The translations under genes and the position numbers were made by a program. Of a stretch of 64,000 nt of DNA, positions 1 to 7,832 are shown in pieces; position 1 is the first letter of the stretch, and the number at the start of each line of letters is the position of its first letter. The notes beneath the pieces were generated by a model, which saw nothing but the letters and a program-made list of their open reading frames with translations, did not search any database and was not told the DNA's origin. The stretch comes from an uncultured Desulfomonile sp. (GTDB taxonomy: Bacteria; Desulfobacterota; Desulfomonilia; Desulfomonilales; Desulfomonilaceae). The stretch covers positions 1 to 64,000 of the forward strand of contig CAJBEZ010000015.1 of assembly GCA_903952205.1 (NCBI GenBank), read 5' to 3'.

Positions 1-135
1 CGCCAGTATTCTAGAAGCAGGCAAATCGGATATGTTTAAAAGAGTGCGGTGCCGTACCTTGCCTTTTTCACGGAAGGATTCACGGATCAGGGCGCAAGGT
101 CTGGAATTTCTGTTTGGGACTATATCGACATGCAT
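1..135 (-). mobile_element. IS1634-type transposase, N-terminal fragment cut by window edge
   Basis: The minus strand is open from an ATG at 133-135 to the window edge, giving 45 residues beginning MHVDIVPNRNSRPCALIRES and continuing with a basic FREKGKVRHRTLLNISDLP stretch. This matches the usual N-terminus of IS1634/IS4-like transposases (V-x-N-R-N-S-x-x-C-x-L-R-E-S-x-R-E-x-G-K-V-x-x-R-T-L-x-N-L-S). The rest of the element lies to the left of the window, so completeness is unknown. No Shine-Dalgarno is visible before this ATG. It is a different sequence from the transposase relic at 56254-56986. Confidence 0.72.
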
Positions 136-142
136 GTAGACT

Positions 143-170
143 AATATATCATAACTTAATTCATTGTCAA
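143..170 (-). promoter_or_regulatory. Probable sigma70-type promoter of the edge transposase
   Basis: On the minus strand TTGACA (165-170) is followed after 16 bases by TATATT (143-148), five of six matches to the -10 consensus. Transcription would begin only one or two bases before the ATG at 135, which implies a nearly leaderless message or a start further inside. Confidence 0.45.
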
Positions 171-306
171 GCTTATTATGACCATATTACATGTATACTA
201 ATAAAAAATCCAGTCTCATCCTTTTTCTAATTATATCCGAAATTTAAACCTTGTATATTACCTCTGTGTCGGTGAAGATCCGTTGAAGGCTCAGGAAAAC
301 AAAGGC

Positions 307-669
307 CTATGAAAAAAACATTTCCAATGGACGTCTCTCAGGGACAAATTTCTTGGGGATCTCTCCACTGTTCCATTCCTTTGAAACATACAGGGCGCAA
401 TAGCAGCTTCCGTAATCTTTAAAGTCCGCTTCCCGATAGACGCATGGACAAATGATATCCTTGTCTTTCTCCCTGTTACCCGATGCCAGTCTACATGGAC
501 ATGACATGTGCCCGTATCTGTTTTTGTTTTTTATCAAGGACTCGAGAAGGTCAAAAACCTTCTCCTGATCAGTATTGAAATAATAGCCCTTGGCCTCCTG
601 CAATTTCTGCAGCGTCTCATAAAGTCGTTTTATTTCTTCTTTTTCAGGCAATTTCCAATCTCCTAACAT
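307..669 (-). CDS. Ferredoxin-thioredoxin reductase catalytic-subunit-like protein
   Basis: 120-residue protein with the cysteine layout of the FTR catalytic chain: CPCR (C57, C59), CPC (C74, C76) and CYC (C89, C91). In the family four of these bind a [4Fe-4S] cluster and two form the redox-active disulfide that reduces thioredoxin-type partners with electrons from ferredoxin. Length is normal for the family. The third motif is CYC instead of the plant/cyanobacterial CHC, so the catalytic histidine position is a tyrosine. No FTR variable subunit or thioredoxin gene is nearby, as is usual in non-phototrophs. The gene lies 36 bases downstream of the HAD gene on the same strand and may share its transcript. 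The soluble redox role is inferred from family; the exact partner is unknown. Confidence 0.88.
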   Translation of the reverse strand: MLGDWKLPEKEEIKRLYETLQKLQEAKGYYFNTDQEKVFDLLESLIKNKNRYGHMSCPCRLASGNREKDKDIICPCVYREADFKDYGSCYCALYVSKEWNSGEIPKKFVPERRPLEMFFS

Positions 670-705
670 TCATCTTAAGGTTAAGGGATATAAGGCCTAT
701 TTTAA

Positions 706-1482
706 TCAAAACAAATCCTCCAACATTGCAATACTCTCAATGACGTGTTCCGGCGAGAAAGCATATCTCGGAATGTCCTCAAGAGATGTCGATCCCGTCA
801 GCACGAGCGTTGAAGACATGCCCGCTTTGATCGCAAATTCTACGTCGGTGTCCATGCGGTCTCCGACTACAAGACATTCTTTGCTGGGAATTCCCAACCT
901 TTCCAAGGCAATCTCCGCCATGTCGGTCGCAGGTTTCCCAAAAACACGGTCAGGCTTTTTACCCGCCGCTGTCGCTATCGAAGAGACAACGCTGCCGGCT
1001 CCTGGACTAAATCCGTCAGCTTCCGGGTAAGTAGGGTCCATATTCGTCGCCCAGAATAGAGCCCCTTCTTGAATCGCTTTGTGGGCTCGTTTCATTTTCT
1101 CATAAGTGAAGTCCCTGTCAAGCGCTACCACCACAACTTGCGCTGCCGTCGGACTATCAGAAATTCTGGCTCCTGCAGCCTCTAACCCCTGTATCAGTCT
1201 TTTCGATCCAACAACCATGACATGGGCCCCTGCAAAGTTTTTTTGAACCTCTCGCAAAAGGGCGGAAGCTGAAGTTATGACCTGATCCTTGGAAACAGGC
1301 AGCCCCATATTTGTAATTTTCTCAGCCAAGTCTTCGGCCAGAGTGGTTGCGTTATTTGATAGAAACAGCCACTGGATTCCAGACTCTGCGAGTTTCCGAT
1401 AAACCATTTCAGCGCCTGATATTAACACTGAACCGTGGTAAAGAGTTCCATCTAGGTCAGCCAGGATAGCTCTATATTTCAT
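706..1482 (-). CDS. HAD-superfamily phosphatase, NagD/class IIA-like
   Basis: 258 residues with the HAD motifs in order: DLDGT (motif I, nucleophile Asp near residue 9), SNNAT (motif II), a lysine in FGKPA (motif III) and GDRMDTD (motif IV, Mg binding). The cap arrangement and length fit the NagD/4-nitrophenylphosphatase/phosphoglycolate phosphatase-like class IIA group, which dephosphorylates small sugar or nucleotide phosphates in the cytoplasm. The start overlaps the stop of the upstream TPR gene by four bases (ATGA type), so the two are almost certainly co-translated. The substrate cannot be read from the sequence. Confidence 0.88.
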   Translation of the reverse strand: MKYRAILADLDGTLYHGSVLISGAEMVYRKLAESGIQWLFLSNNATTLAEDLAEKITNMGLPVSKDQVITSASALLREVQKNFAGAHVMVVGSKRLIQGLEAAGARISDSPTAAQVVVVALDRDFTYEKMKRAHKAIQEGALFWATNMDPTYPEADGFSPGAGSVVSSIATAAGKKPDRVFGKPATDMAEIALERLGIPSKECLVVGDRMDTDVEFAIKAGMSSTLVLTGSTSLEDIPRYAFSPEHVIESIAMLEDLF

Positions 1483-3113
1483 TTTGTACCATCAACGTCT
1501 TGTCCCAGGCCAAGAATAAAATTCCCTTCAAGCTCCCGGGAATCGACTAGTCTAAGGTTCCACCTGGCATTGACAAAAGATGGCGACAAGTTTAGGGCCG
1601 CTTCAAAATCAGCCCTCGCCGCAGTATAGTTCCCCACCTTGAAAAAAAAGAAACCTCTATTATTCAAAACTAGTGGATCTGTTGGGGCCAAAGAGACGGA
1701 CTTCTCCAGATCCTGGATAGCCCGTTCAAGATCTCCCAGAAAAAAACTCGCCACGCCTCTCATGCTCAAAGATCTTGGCTCATCCGGGCTGAGTTTGAGG
1801 ACTTGTTCAAGTTCTTTGAAAGCCTTCTTATAATCATCCTTTCGCAGATGAACCAAAGCTTTGTCGTAGATTACCCTTGGGTCATCTGTCAGGGTTTCCA
1901 GAGCCCTCCCAAAATCGGTTTCCGCTGCATCATACATACGTCTTTGGTATTGAGCTTCCCCTCTCAACATATAGATTTCACCGTCCGCTGGATCCACTTC
2001 ACAGGCTGTGGTCAAATCATTGACCGCTCTTACATATTCTTTGAGTTGGAGGAGAACCTTTGCTCTTGCCCTATATGGTTCCACAAGCTTTGGGTCGAGT
2101 TCGATAGCGGTATTGAGACTGGCCAACGAATCATCCAGCTTCCCATTCTGACTGTATAGTTCCCCTTTTAATAATTTTCCTTCCGCATTATTTGGGCATT
2201 TACTGTCAATCTGTCTTAGGATTGACTCCGCCTCTTTCCAATTCTTGGAAAGGATATACGCTTTGGTCGATAGTAGCAAAACCTCTGGACTGTTGTTCTT
2301 GTCTTGAAATTTCGATAACAAATCAAGGGCCTTCTCTGGTTTGTTGATCTTCAAATATAATACAACCCTCTCTCTTCTCAATCTCTCGTCATTAGGACGT
2401 AGAGCTTCCGCCCTAGTGTAATCGGCCAACGCCCCCGAATAATCTCGCATTTTCGAGCGGACACCGGCCCTTAGAATGAATCCTTCCGGCCTTTCTGGGT
2501 TAAGATTGGTGAGAATATCCAAATCCTCTAGGGCCTTTCGAGGCTTACCTTCTTTCAAGAATACATTAGCTCTGGATTCCAATGCGGAGGGAAAACCTGG
2601 ATCATAAACTAAAGCCCTGGTATATTCATCATGGGCCTTCAGATAGGCCCCACCCTTGTCATATATCATGCCCTTCAATGTATACGCCCGAGCCGTTCCG
2701 GGCCTAGTCCTAAGGAAATTTTCCAATGCCAGGGAAGCCTGGTCTAATTGATCGATCATGACCAAACACTCGGACTTTTCAAGCAATATGTCAGGAAAAC
2801 GTTTTGATAAGCCCATTGCAGTGTCTAGATCTTCTAGCGCCCTGAAAAAGTCCTTGATTTCTTTAAAGGCAAGGGCTCTTTGGAAGTACAAAGACGCTAG
2901 TTTCTGAGACGTCAACCCCGGTTCCTGAAGGTGATCATCAAGTAATTCAATCCTCTTCAACGGTTCAGTGAATTCCAAGTTCCCTATATCCAACTTGGAT
3001 TCCGCCCGAACAAATTTCTCAAATGGAGGTAGGTTCAGAAAGAGAACAACGGTTAACAATATTGAACGTTGAATAACCGCATGAAATTTCGAGAGGTTAC
3101 ATCTCCCTTCCAT
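1479..3113 (-). CDS. Exported TPR-repeat protein
   Basis: About 544 residues from the ATG at 3113. An upstream in-frame ATG at 3164 exists, but the start at 3113 gives a conventional basic-hydrophobic signal sequence (R-S-I-L-L-T-V-V-L-F-L-N-L) and has a GGAAG just before it. After residue 45 the whole protein is built of tandem 34-residue tetratricopeptide units, around a dozen, with the A-G-Y-A-P pattern (for example ALEDLD, PEAL, NRGFFFFKVGNYTAARADFEAAL). TPR arrays are protein-binding scaffolds; export suggests a periplasmic or membrane-attached assembly role. It overlaps the HAD phosphatase gene downstream and lies 88 bases after the cbpM-like gene. The partner is not predictable. Confidence 0.82.
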   Translation of the reverse strand: MEGRCNLSKFHAVIQRSILLTVVLFLNLPPFEKFVRAESKLDIGNLEFTEPLKRIELLDDHLQEPGLTSQKLASLYFQRALAFKEIKDFFRALEDLDTAMGLSKRFPDILLEKSECLVMIDQLDQASLALENFLRTRPGTARAYTLKGMIYDKGGAYLKAHDEYTRALVYDPGFPSALESRANVFLKEGKPRKALEDLDILTNLNPERPEGFILRAGVRSKMRDYSGALADYTRAEALRPNDERLRRERVVLYLKINKPEKALDLLSKFQDKNNSPEVLLLSTKAYILSKNWKEAESILRQIDSKCPNNAEGKLLKGELYSQNGKLDDSLASLNTAIELDPKLVEPYRARAKVLLQLKEYVRAVNDLTTACEVDPADGEIYMLRGEAQYQRRMYDAAETDFGRALETLTDDPRVIYDKALVHLRKDDYKKAFKELEQVLKLSPDEPRSLSMRGVASFFLGDLERAIQDLEKSVSLAPTDPLVLNNRGFFFFKVGNYTAARADFEAALNLSPSFVNARWNLRLVDSRELEGNFILGLGQDVDGTK

Positions 3114-3252
3114 AACTTCCAAATTTTTGACGCAACAAAAAAGTTTCAAGATGAATTCCGACAACTGGAGGTTAGTGTAGAGTATTTCTGCATCTTGATC
3201 GACAAGAGAAAATTAGATGGGTTTAATTGAAGAATCGCTATCGCCGGATCGT

Positions 3253-3561
3253 TTAGGTTAACTTGATCTTGATCTCCTCGATCAAAGCTTCCAGAATCTG
3301 GTCGAACTGGCGCCTCATCGTCATCATGTTATGCCTCATCTCCAAGATCACTTCAACCCCCGGCAGGTTTACTTCAAGTTCATTTACCAGATTGGATATA
3401 ATTCTAATCCGTTCAATCTGGTCCAAATAGTACACTTTCTCCTGGCAACGCTCCACTGCCGAGCATTTGATAAGTTCTTCTCGTTCCAACTCATCAAGGA
3501 AACTCTCCTGAACACCAAAGATCTCAATGACCTGCTGTTTGCGGTAGTAGTTTTCATCCAT
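3253..3561 (-). CDS. cbpM: CbpM-like chaperone modulator (MerR-type fold)
   Basis: 102 residues: an N-terminal MerR-like helix-turn-helix (YRKQQVIEIFG then FLDELEREELI), a Y-Y-L-D-Q-I-E-R-I-R-I box typical of CbpM, and a C-terminal amphipathic helix with EVILEMRHNM. In enterobacteria CbpM binds the J-domain of CbpA and inhibits it. Here the gene sits 92 bases downstream of a dnaJ-type gene on the same strand, the same partnership. It is too short to be a full MerR regulator. The neighbour is a zinc-finger DnaJ rather than a CbpA, so the exact target is an inference. Confidence 0.78.
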   Translation of the reverse strand: MDENYYRKQQVIEIFGVQESFLDELEREELIKCSAVERCQEKVYYLDQIERIRIISNLVNELEVNLPGVEVILEMRHNMMTMRRQFDQILEALIEEIKIKLT

Positions 3562-3653
3562 GTTTCAATCTCGGACTTTCTGAAGGTTTTGTTCCGACCA
3601 TGTCAGGATTATTATCCCTTAGAAATTCTTAGGCTCAGGTTGATGAGTCATCC

Positions 3654-4805
3654 TCAGAGTTTAATAGATTGACGTAGATCGCCTTTGTAAAAACGATCAA
3701 GGGTCTGGGCCGCTGCGACCGCTTCCTCTGCATCGGTTTCCGGAACCTGAATCTTAACTGTCACATAAAGATCACCGGGAACCTTAGTCTTGAGATTGGG
3801 GGCTCCCTTGCCTTTAAGTCGAAAACGCTGCCCACCCCGTGTTCCTTTGGGGATCTTGAGTTGCACTGTCCCCGTTGGGGTATCCACAGGAATGTCCGCG
3901 CCATTAATTGCTTCGCTAACTGTCACAGGTATTTCTACCTTGAGGGAATCTCCATCTCTCTTGTAAACAGGATGAGGCGCCACACGCGTTATTATGTATA
4001 AATCGCCAGGTGAGCCTCCATTACTGCCTGGAGCTCCTTTACCAGCCAATCGAATTTTTGATCCATCCTTGACTCCGGCTGGAATATTCACATCTATTGT
4101 CTCAGTTGAAGGTTTGAATCCAGAGCCTCCGCAATCCGTGCATGCGTCTCCTGCCCTACCAGTTCCACCGCAGTCCTGACATGTTCTACTAAAGTGTAAA
4201 GGCCCCTGAGCCACACTGGTTTGTCCTGTTCCATTGCAGGTGCGGCATACATCTCCCCCTGGCGGGCTGATTCGCCCGATTCCGGCGCAGGACTGACATT
4301 GTCCGCTGGATTGAATAGTTACCCTTCTGGATCCTCCATGGATAGCTGTGGTGAAATCAAGTTCAAGAGTCGACTCGACGTCCCTACCTTTCGAAGGGCC
4401 TTTGGAAGTCTGAGTTCCTCCGAAGAGATCGGTAAAAACGTCTTCAAAGCCGGAATATCGAGATCCTCCAGCATCATAGGATGTGGAGCCAAACCCTGAG
4501 AAGCCTCTTGATCCTCCAGACCGACCACCTTGATGGGTCCATTGTTTGTATTGTCTAGCCTGTTCGGGGTCGAAACCGGTCCTGAGTCCTTCCTCTCCAA
4601 ATTCATCATAGATTTTTCTTTTTTCAGGGTCAGACAATGCTTCGTAAGCCTGCGATATAGTCTTGAATTTCTCCTCGGCTTGCTTGTCGCCCGGATTAAT
4701 GTCAGGATGGTGCTTTCTCGCAAGTTTCCTGTAAGCTTTCTTTATGTCCCCTTCCGCAGCGTCTTTCTTGACGCCCAATACCGAGTAATAATCGCTACCA
4801 GCCAT
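3654..4805 (-). CDS. dnaJ: Molecular chaperone DnaJ, zinc-finger (type I) form
   Basis: 383 residues. J-domain at 1-70 with the HPD tripeptide near residue 33, a G/F/S-rich linker (about 75-135), four C-x-x-C-x-G-x-G zinc-finger repeats ([32 protein letters not shown], about 170-235), and the C-terminal substrate-binding beta domains with the GDLYI and GDLYV strands. DnaJ delivers unfolded proteins to DnaK and stimulates its ATPase. The segment [12 protein letters not shown] after the J-domain resembles the CbpA/DnaJ2 linker. First gene of a minus-strand pair with the CbpM-like gene. No dnaK or grpE is adjacent and no CIRCE element was seen upstream. Confidence 0.93.
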   Translation of the reverse strand: MAGSDYYSVLGVKKDAAEGDIKKAYRKLARKHHPDINPGDKQAEEKFKTISQAYEALSDPEKRKIYDEFGEEGLRTGFDPEQARQYKQWTHQGGRSGGSRGFSGFGSTSYDAGGSRYSGFEDVFTDLFGGTQTSKGPSKGRDVESTLELDFTTAIHGGSRRVTIQSSGQCQSCAGIGRISPPGGDVCRTCNGTGQTSVAQGPLHFSRTCQDCGGTGRAGDACTDCGGSGFKPSTETIDVNIPAGVKDGSKIRLAGKGAPGSNGGSPGDLYIITRVAPHPVYKRDGDSLKVEIPVTVSEAINGADIPVDTPTGTVQLKIPKGTRGGQRFRLKGKGAPNLKTKVPGDLYVTVKIQVPETDAEEAVAAAQTLDRFYKGDLRQSIKL

Positions 4806-4928
4806 TTTTATTTCCCATCAGCGAGGAGTGACTCGAAACGAAACATCCGTGTAACTATTATTGGAAAACTATTCAAAACATTTTGCGCATAAATTTATTG
4901 ACAGATTGCTAAATTCTGATCGTCTCAG

Positions 4929-4957
4929 ATAATTAATTATGGATTCTTGTTTGTCAA
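4929..4957 (-). promoter_or_regulatory. Candidate promoter of dnaJ-cbpM
   Basis: Minus-strand TTGACA (4952-4957), 17-base spacer, AATTAT (4929-4934, four of six matches). It would give a 5' leader of about 120 bases before the dnaJ ATG. Confidence 0.35.
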
Positions 4958-4990
4958 GCTCGGGCCAAGAAATTATCACGCCAAAGATTC

Positions 4991-5019
4991 TTGCCAAACA
5001 ATTATTCTACTTCTAATAT
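4991..5019 (+). promoter_or_regulatory. Candidate promoter of the amidohydrolase gene
   Basis: TTGCCA (4991-4996, five of six) and TAATAT (5014-5019, four of six) separated by 17 bases, ending 34 bases before the ATG at 5053. Confidence 0.45.
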
Positions 5020-5052
5020 TGCGGAAATTTAAATCGTAAGGTAGATTGAAGC

Positions 5053-5898
5053 ATGATCATAGACTGTCACACGCATCTGCTGCCCCGCCGGGTAAAGACC
5101 GACCGGACAGAATGCGTTAGGAAAGACAAAGCGTTTGGAGCGCTTTTTTCCTCTGCCAAGGCTAAAGTTGCTTCTCCAGAGGAAATACTGACTTATCTCG
5201 ACAATTCAAGAGTTGACAAGGCCATAGTGTTTGGGTTTCCGTGGGAAGACTATGAAACCGCGGCCCAAAATAACGACGAGATATGGGATTTTTATGAGAA
5301 ATATCCCGATAGAATTATTCCTTTTGCCACTTTCTCAGTGCTAGATCCAGGGTTGGCGCATAAAGAATGCACTCGCACTCTTTCCGGGGGATTCGCAGGG
5401 GTTGGAGAGTTGGCGATGTACAGGAATGGATGGGCCACCGCTGACTTTGAAGCTCTGAGACCCTGTCTTGATCTGGCGGAGCATTTCAGAGTTCCAGTCA
5501 TGATTCATGTAAATGAGCCCGTTGGTCACGATTACCCTGGCAAGATCTTTGTGGATCTCAAGGCTCTTTTTAAGACGGTGTCTGACTTTCAGGAGATAGA
5601 TTTTATTCTTGCGCATTTTGGCGGAGGTTTTTTCATTTACTCTCTCATGCCTGAGATAGGGCCAAAAATGAAAAGGGTTTACATAGACACAGCAGCGGCT
5701 CCTTTCCTTTATGACAGCCGGATATTCTCCGTTGCCGTTCAATCATTAGGAGAAGACAAAGTGCTTTTGGGAACCGATTTTCCTTTGCTGGGATTTTCTC
5801 GGTATGAGCTAATGCTGGATCAAGCTAATATTCAGGGGTATTTAAGGGCCAAGATATTGGGCGGCAATGTTCAGACAATACTGAACAGGAAACGCTGA
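5053..5898 (+). CDS. Amidohydrolase_2-family metal-dependent hydrolase/decarboxylase
   Basis: 281 residues forming a TIM-barrel amidohydrolase. The metal-binding H-x-H is at the very N-terminus (MIIDCHTHLLP), a strand-ending histidine is in VMIHVNE, another in ILAHFGGG, and the catalytic aspartate is in LLGTDFPLLG. This is the Amidohydro_2 group (PF04909), which includes decarboxylases of the ACMSD/OHCU type and hydrolases, so the reaction is not fixed. It is a single gene between the dnaJ operon (divergent) and the SAM hydrolase gene (convergent), with no pathway context. Weak Shine-Dalgarno AAGGTAG. Confidence 0.82.
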   Translation: MIIDCHTHLLPRRVKTDRTECVRKDKAFGALFSSAKAKVASPEEILTYLDNSRVDKAIVFGFPWEDYETAAQNNDEIWDFYEKYPDRIIPFATFSVLDPGLAHKECTRTLSGGFAGVGELAMYRNGWATADFEALRPCLDLAEHFRVPVMIHVNEPVGHDYPGKIFVDLKALFKTVSDFQEIDFILAHFGGGFFIYSLMPEIGPKMKRVYIDTAAAPFLYDSRIFSVAVQSLGEDKVLLGTDFPLLGFSRYELMLDQANIQGYLRAKILGGNVQTILNRKR

Positions 5899-5960
5899 GC
5901 AAAAGTCAACAATCAGTCTTGGCCAAGTTTGGCTTCAACCCTGGCTGACGTTTATCATTC

Positions 5961-6767
5961 TTAGGTTATTTCCTGATTTTCAACTTTGTCGCTTCTCCAA
6001 ATGACTTTAACCTTGGCCCCCTCCCCTATTCCAAGTCTTTCGAAGGCTGAGGCTTTGTTTATAGCGATCTCCATAAAGCCAAAACTGTTAATGAGGGCCA
6101 CCGGATCGTAATCAGGAACATCTTGGTAGGTTTTACACAATTTTTTGATACTCAATGAACCCACGTTAATTTCCTGAATAGGTTTCATGAGCATCTCAGG
6201 TTTTATGTTGACACACAAGTTGCCGAATCTGTCGACGTAAATAACCTTCCCTTGCAGAGCATAATCAGTCGAGGTTGCTTCCGGAAGCGGCAGACTCTTT
6301 GGGTCATCAACAATTGGACCGATGTCATTGAAACGGCTGCCTTTTGAAAGATACGCTGCGACGGGGGCGAAGAGGTCCCTTCCATGAAAGGTTGGATGGG
6401 GTTCGGGCATAAAAAATGAAGGATTACTGACTCTCCGGACATGAAACGGGTAAGCGTCTCCGTAAAATGGCGAGAAAACTCCATTGTCAGGTCCCACGAA
6501 TAAATGTCCTTTATAGCTGACGACTATGCAACGCCTCTCAGAACCAACACCAGGATCCACTACGACTACATGAATAGTCCTTTCAGGATAATATCCAAAG
6601 AATCCATTGACAACCAGAGCCGCTTCCTTTGAGCAGAAGGGTTCAATGTCATGAGTAGCGTCAATGATTAGCGCATTGGGGTTTATGTTGAGGATAACCC
6701 CCTTCATTTGCGCCACATATCCGTCCCTTGTGCCGAAGTCAGTGGTTAGTGTTATGACCTGAGACAA
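5961..6767 (-). CDS. S-adenosyl-L-methionine hydrolase (SAM hydroxide adenosyltransferase, DUF62)
   Basis: 268 residues of the DUF62/SAM_adeno_trans family, which cleaves SAM to adenosine and methionine using water. Family motifs are present: an N-terminal TLTTDFGTRDGYV, VDPGVGSERR (the conserved Asp and Arg) and FHGRDLFAP (the conserved His), making up the Asp-Arg-His set that activates water. The halogenase relatives (chlorinase/fluorinase) differ in a halide-binding loop, and nothing here suggests halogenation. Strong ribosome-binding site AAGGAGATTAAATG. Divergent from comF across 191 bases. Confidence 0.9.
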   Translation of the reverse strand: MSQVITLTTDFGTRDGYVAQMKGVILNINPNALIIDATHDIEPFCSKEAALVVNGFFGYYPERTIHVVVVDPGVGSERRCIVVSYKGHLFVGPDNGVFSPFYGDAYPFHVRRVSNPSFFMPEPHPTFHGRDLFAPVAAYLSKGSRFNDIGPIVDDPKSLPLPEATSTDYALQGKVIYVDRFGNLCVNIKPEMLMKPIQEINVGSLSIKKLCKTYQDVPDYDPVALINSFGFMEIAINKASAFERLGIGEGAKVKVIWRSDKVENQEIT

Positions 6768-6917
6768 TTTAATCTCCTTGAACCGTTGCGATTTATTTGA
6801 CTAATATTACAGTTTTTCGGGAATATACGGCAAGGGCGACAATTTCAGGCGATCTTAGGTTCTAGAGTTCTTGCTGCGATGGCGTCGGCTAAATTCAGAT
6901 CGGCAATAGCGTCGTAC

Positions 6918-6931
6918 GCATTTTAAAATGC
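6918..6931. promoter_or_regulatory. Perfect 14-bp palindrome upstream of comF
   Basis: GCATTTTAAAATGC is fully self-complementary and lies 27 bases before the comF-like start, in the divergent gap with the SAM hydrolase gene. It could be an operator; no regulator is identifiable. Confidence 0.3.
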
Positions 6932-6958
6932 AGCACGTTATTTTTATTGGAGTAAATT

Positions 6959-7744
6959 TTGTCATGGCGTAAAGCGTTGTCTCTGATAACTAATTCGGTT
7001 TTCTCCGCGCTCATCCCGGAAGTCTGTCTTCTGTGCGGCTCTGGAAATCTGGAGGGCTTGACTTCTATTTGCCCCGAATGCCGAACTTCTTTAAGATGGG
7101 TGTTGTCTCCCATCTGCAAGGTTTGCGGTAGGCCTCTGTCGACCTTCGAGAAAGAAAGGTCAAATCTGTGTGGAGCTTGCCTTTCAAATCCACCTGTTTA
7201 TGACATGGCAAGATACGGTCTATATTATGAAAACTTAGTGCGCGTAGCGATAACACGATTCAAATTCAACGCGTCCTTATACAGTTCCAGGCCACTTGCA
7301 GATCTCCTAATCGAAACTTTTAACAGATATTATGTCAACGAAAAGTTCGATGTGATTCTTCCTGTCCCTGTTCACACTAGACGTCTTATGGCTCGTGGAT
7401 TTAACCAGGTGACGATACTTTCTGAAAAACTTGCGAAAGCCACAGGAATACCTTTGGACAGGACGAGTTTAGTAAAGACAAAGAATACAGAGCCTCAAGT
7501 CAGGCTTTCGCGTGCGAAACGGCTTTTAAACCTCACCAACGCCTTTCAAATCAAGCAGCAGAAGACAATAGTAAACAAGAGGGTTCTTGTCGTGGATGAT
7601 GTATCGACAACGGGAGCGACAATAAACGAGGCCTCAAAAGTGTTGCGAAAGGCTGGAGCCAATTATGTGGGGGTAATCATTTTGGCCTTTAGGATGCATA
7701 ACGGAGCTATCAAAGCCATAAATGACGACACGAAGAATTCGTAA
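6959..7744 (+). CDS. comF: ComF-family phosphoribosyltransferase
   Basis: 261 residues. The N-terminal half carries four paired cysteines (CLLCGSG, CPECR, CKVCGRPL, CGACL) forming a zinc-ribbon pair. The C-terminal half is a PRTase domain with the PRPP-binding loop VLVVDDVSTTGATINEA. This is the ComF/GntX layout, linked to DNA uptake and recombination in other bacteria, although the biochemical substrate is not settled. The start is a TTG at 6959 with GGAG six bases upstream; the nearby ATG at 6964 is in another frame and stops after two codons, so the TTG is supported. Confidence 0.88.
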   Translation: MSWRKALSLITNSVFSALIPEVCLLCGSGNLEGLTSICPECRTSLRWVLSPICKVCGRPLSTFEKERSNLCGACLSNPPVYDMARYGLYYENLVRVAITRFKFNASLYSSRPLADLLIETFNRYYVNEKFDVILPVPVHTRRLMARGFNQVTILSEKLAKATGIPLDRTSLVKTKNTEPQVRLSRAKRLLNLTNAFQIKQQKTIVNKRVLVVDDVSTTGATINEASKVLRKAGANYVGVIILAFRMHNGAIKAINDDTKNS

Positions 7745-7832
7745 CTAGAGCCATACATGAACATTTGCGGCGTTCATCATTGTCGTTTAGAATTCACTTG
7801 CGGATTGCCAAAATGATAAGGAGAGTTAAATC

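Noticed and set aside
5961-6767. SAM-dependent chlorinase/fluorinase
   Set aside because: The family name invites this, but the water-activating Asp/Arg/His set is present and nothing points to halide use; SAM hydrolase is the better call.
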